Below are positions 5,517-6,492 of a stretch of 6,492 bases of DNA, piece after piece. The position numbers were made by a program, and so were the translations under genes. Source of the stretch: Caldilineales bacterium. Its GTDB lineage: Bacteria; Chloroflexota; Anaerolineae; JAAEKA01. Every line of letters begins with the position of its first letter. Position 1 is the stretch's first letter. Under the pieces are notes generated by a model, which saw only the letters and a program-made list of their open reading frames with translations, searched no databases and was not told the DNA's origin. The DNA lies in assembly GCA_021463315.1 (NCBI GenBank), contig JAJTXO010000233.1, positions 1 to 6,492 of the forward strand, given 5' to 3'.

Positions 5517-6492
5517 TCAGGCGGAATCGGCTTCCATCTGCTCCTGCGGTTTCAGGTCAGCCGGCGCCGGCGGATAGCCGTTGGCGCTAGGTTCTGGAAC
5601 GGCGACCGGCTCCAGCGCCGCGGCCAGCACGTCCTCCACCTGCTCAGCGAAGATGAATGTCATCTCTTTGCGGATGGTCTCGGTCAGGTCGTCCAGGTCC
5701 TTCTCGTTGCGGAAGGGCATGATCACCGTGTCCAACCCGGCGCGGCGCGCGGCCAGCACCTTTTCCTTGAGACCGCCGATAGGCAGCACCTTGCCGCGCA
5801 GGGTCAGCTCGCCCGTCATGCCCACGTTGGGCTTGACCGTGCGGCCGGTGAGCAGCGAGACCAGCGCCACGGCCATGGTCACGCCCGCGCTGGGGCCATC
5901 CTTGGGCACCGCGCCGGCCGGGATGTGCAGATGGATGTCGGAGTTCTCGAAGAACTCAGGGTCGATGCCCAGCCGGGTGGCGTTGGCCCGCACCCAGCTC
6001 AGCGCGGCCTGCGCGCTCTCCTTCATCACATCCCCCAACTGGCCGGTGATGGTGAAACCCTTCTTGCCGGCCATGCGCGTGGCCTCCAGGAAGAGGATGT
6101 CGCCGCCGGTCATAGTCCAGGCCAGACCGGTGGCCACGCCGGGGATCTCCGTGCGCTCGGCCACCTCGTCGAAGTACCGGGGCTTCTTGAGATAGTCCAC
6201 CAGGCTGTCCGGCGTGACGACGATCGGCCCGCCGCCGCCGTTCTCAGCCACCTTGGTGGCCACCTTGCGGCAGATCGCGCCGATGGTGCGCTCCATGTTG
6301 CGCACGCCAGCCTCGCGGGTGTAATCGCGCACCAGCCGGAACAGCGCGGCCTCCTCGAAGACGATCTCCTCTGGCCGCAGGCCGTTCTCGCGAATCTGGC
6401 GCGGCGCCAGGTAATCCTGGGCGATCTTGACCTTCTCCTCGGTGGTGTAGCTGTGCAGCTCGATGATCTCCATGCGATCCAGCAGCGGATCG
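5517..6492 (-). CDS. lon: ATP-dependent protease Lon, C-terminal part (gene continues beyond the window)
   Basis: This is the end of a LonA-type AAA+ serine protease, which degrades misfolded and regulatory proteins in the cytosol as a homohexamer. The frame stays open to the right edge: before the internal ATG at 6473 it reads DPLLDR, the conserved segment that precedes MEIIEL in Lon, so that ATG is not the start. Counting from that Met, the AAA+ lid carries [10 protein letters not shown] (53-62). The protease domain starts near [10 protein letters not shown] (111-120). PKDGPSAG gives the catalytic serine S195 (codon 5889-5891), and GGLKEK gives the catalytic lysine K238 (codon 5760-5762), 43 residues later, the same spacing as S679 and K722 in E. 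coli Lon. The canonical end (VLAAAL) is followed by a Pro/Ala-rich tail of about 30 residues. The gene's promoter and N-terminal domain lie outside the window. Confidence 0.97.
   Translation of the reverse strand, partial: DPLLDRMEIIELHSYTTEEKVKIAQDYLAPRQIRENGLRPEEIVFEEAALFRLVRDYTREAGVRNMERTIGAICRKVATKVAENGGGGPIVVTPDSLVDYLKKPRYFDEVAERTEIPGVATGLAWTMTGGDILFLEATRMAGKKGFTITGQLGDVMKESAQAALSWVRANATRLGIDPEFFENSDIHLHIPAGAVPKDGPSAGVTMAVALVSLLTGRTVKPNVGMTGELTLRGKVLPIGGLKEKVLAARRAGLDTVIMPFRNEKDLDDLTETIRKEMTFIFAEQVEDVLAAALEPVAVPEPSANGYPPAPADLKPQEQMEADSA

Noticed and set aside
6471..6473. ATG at 6473 as the start of a short protease gene
   Set aside because: The frame continues upstream as DPLLDR, a conserved Lon segment, so this Met is internal to a gene cut by the window edge.

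Overview
The window is GC-rich chromosomal DNA with four protein genes, all on the minus strand. Read in their direction of transcription (right to left) they are: the 3' part of a Lon protease gene (5517-6492, running off the right edge), an unrecognised seven-helix membrane protein (4146-5201), an amidohydrolase of the methylthioadenosine/S-adenosylhomocysteine deaminase type (2493-3812), and an EF-G-like translational GTPase (175-2253). Gene style, base composition and repeat-rich spacers suggest a bacterium of the Chloroflexota (Anaerolineae-like). That is an impression from protein wording, not a demonstrated placement.

The genes are separated by gaps of 315, 333 and 239 bases, so they look like separate transcription units and not one operon. 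The EF-G-like gene has the best promoter: TTGACA, 17 bases, TAGAAT, with the predicted RNA start at the foot of an 11-bp stem-loop. The membrane protein gene has a candidate extended -10 promoter. No functional pathway clearly joins the four products (protein quality control, unknown membrane role, purine/methyl-cycle salvage, translation-type GTPase).

Most of the unusual content lies in the spacers. A roughly 138-bp palindromic element with near-perfect terminal inverted repeats (5356-5493) follows lon. A second copy in inverted orientation, cut by the window edge (1-89), follows the EF-G-like gene; 59 of 60 core bases match. Next to each copy are further hairpins: two related stem-loops at 5276-5368 and a long inverted repeat at 88-163. 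The amidohydrolase gene is followed by a modular REP-like structure (2419-2484). The spacer at 3813-4145 holds what looks like the frameshifted C-terminal remnant of a small protein gene.

I found no convincing new enzymatic system. The points most worth a second look are the palindromic element pair, the loss of the guanine-specifying aspartate in the EF-G-like protein (NKMA in place of NKxD), and the promoter plus 5'-terminal hairpin arrangement of that gene.
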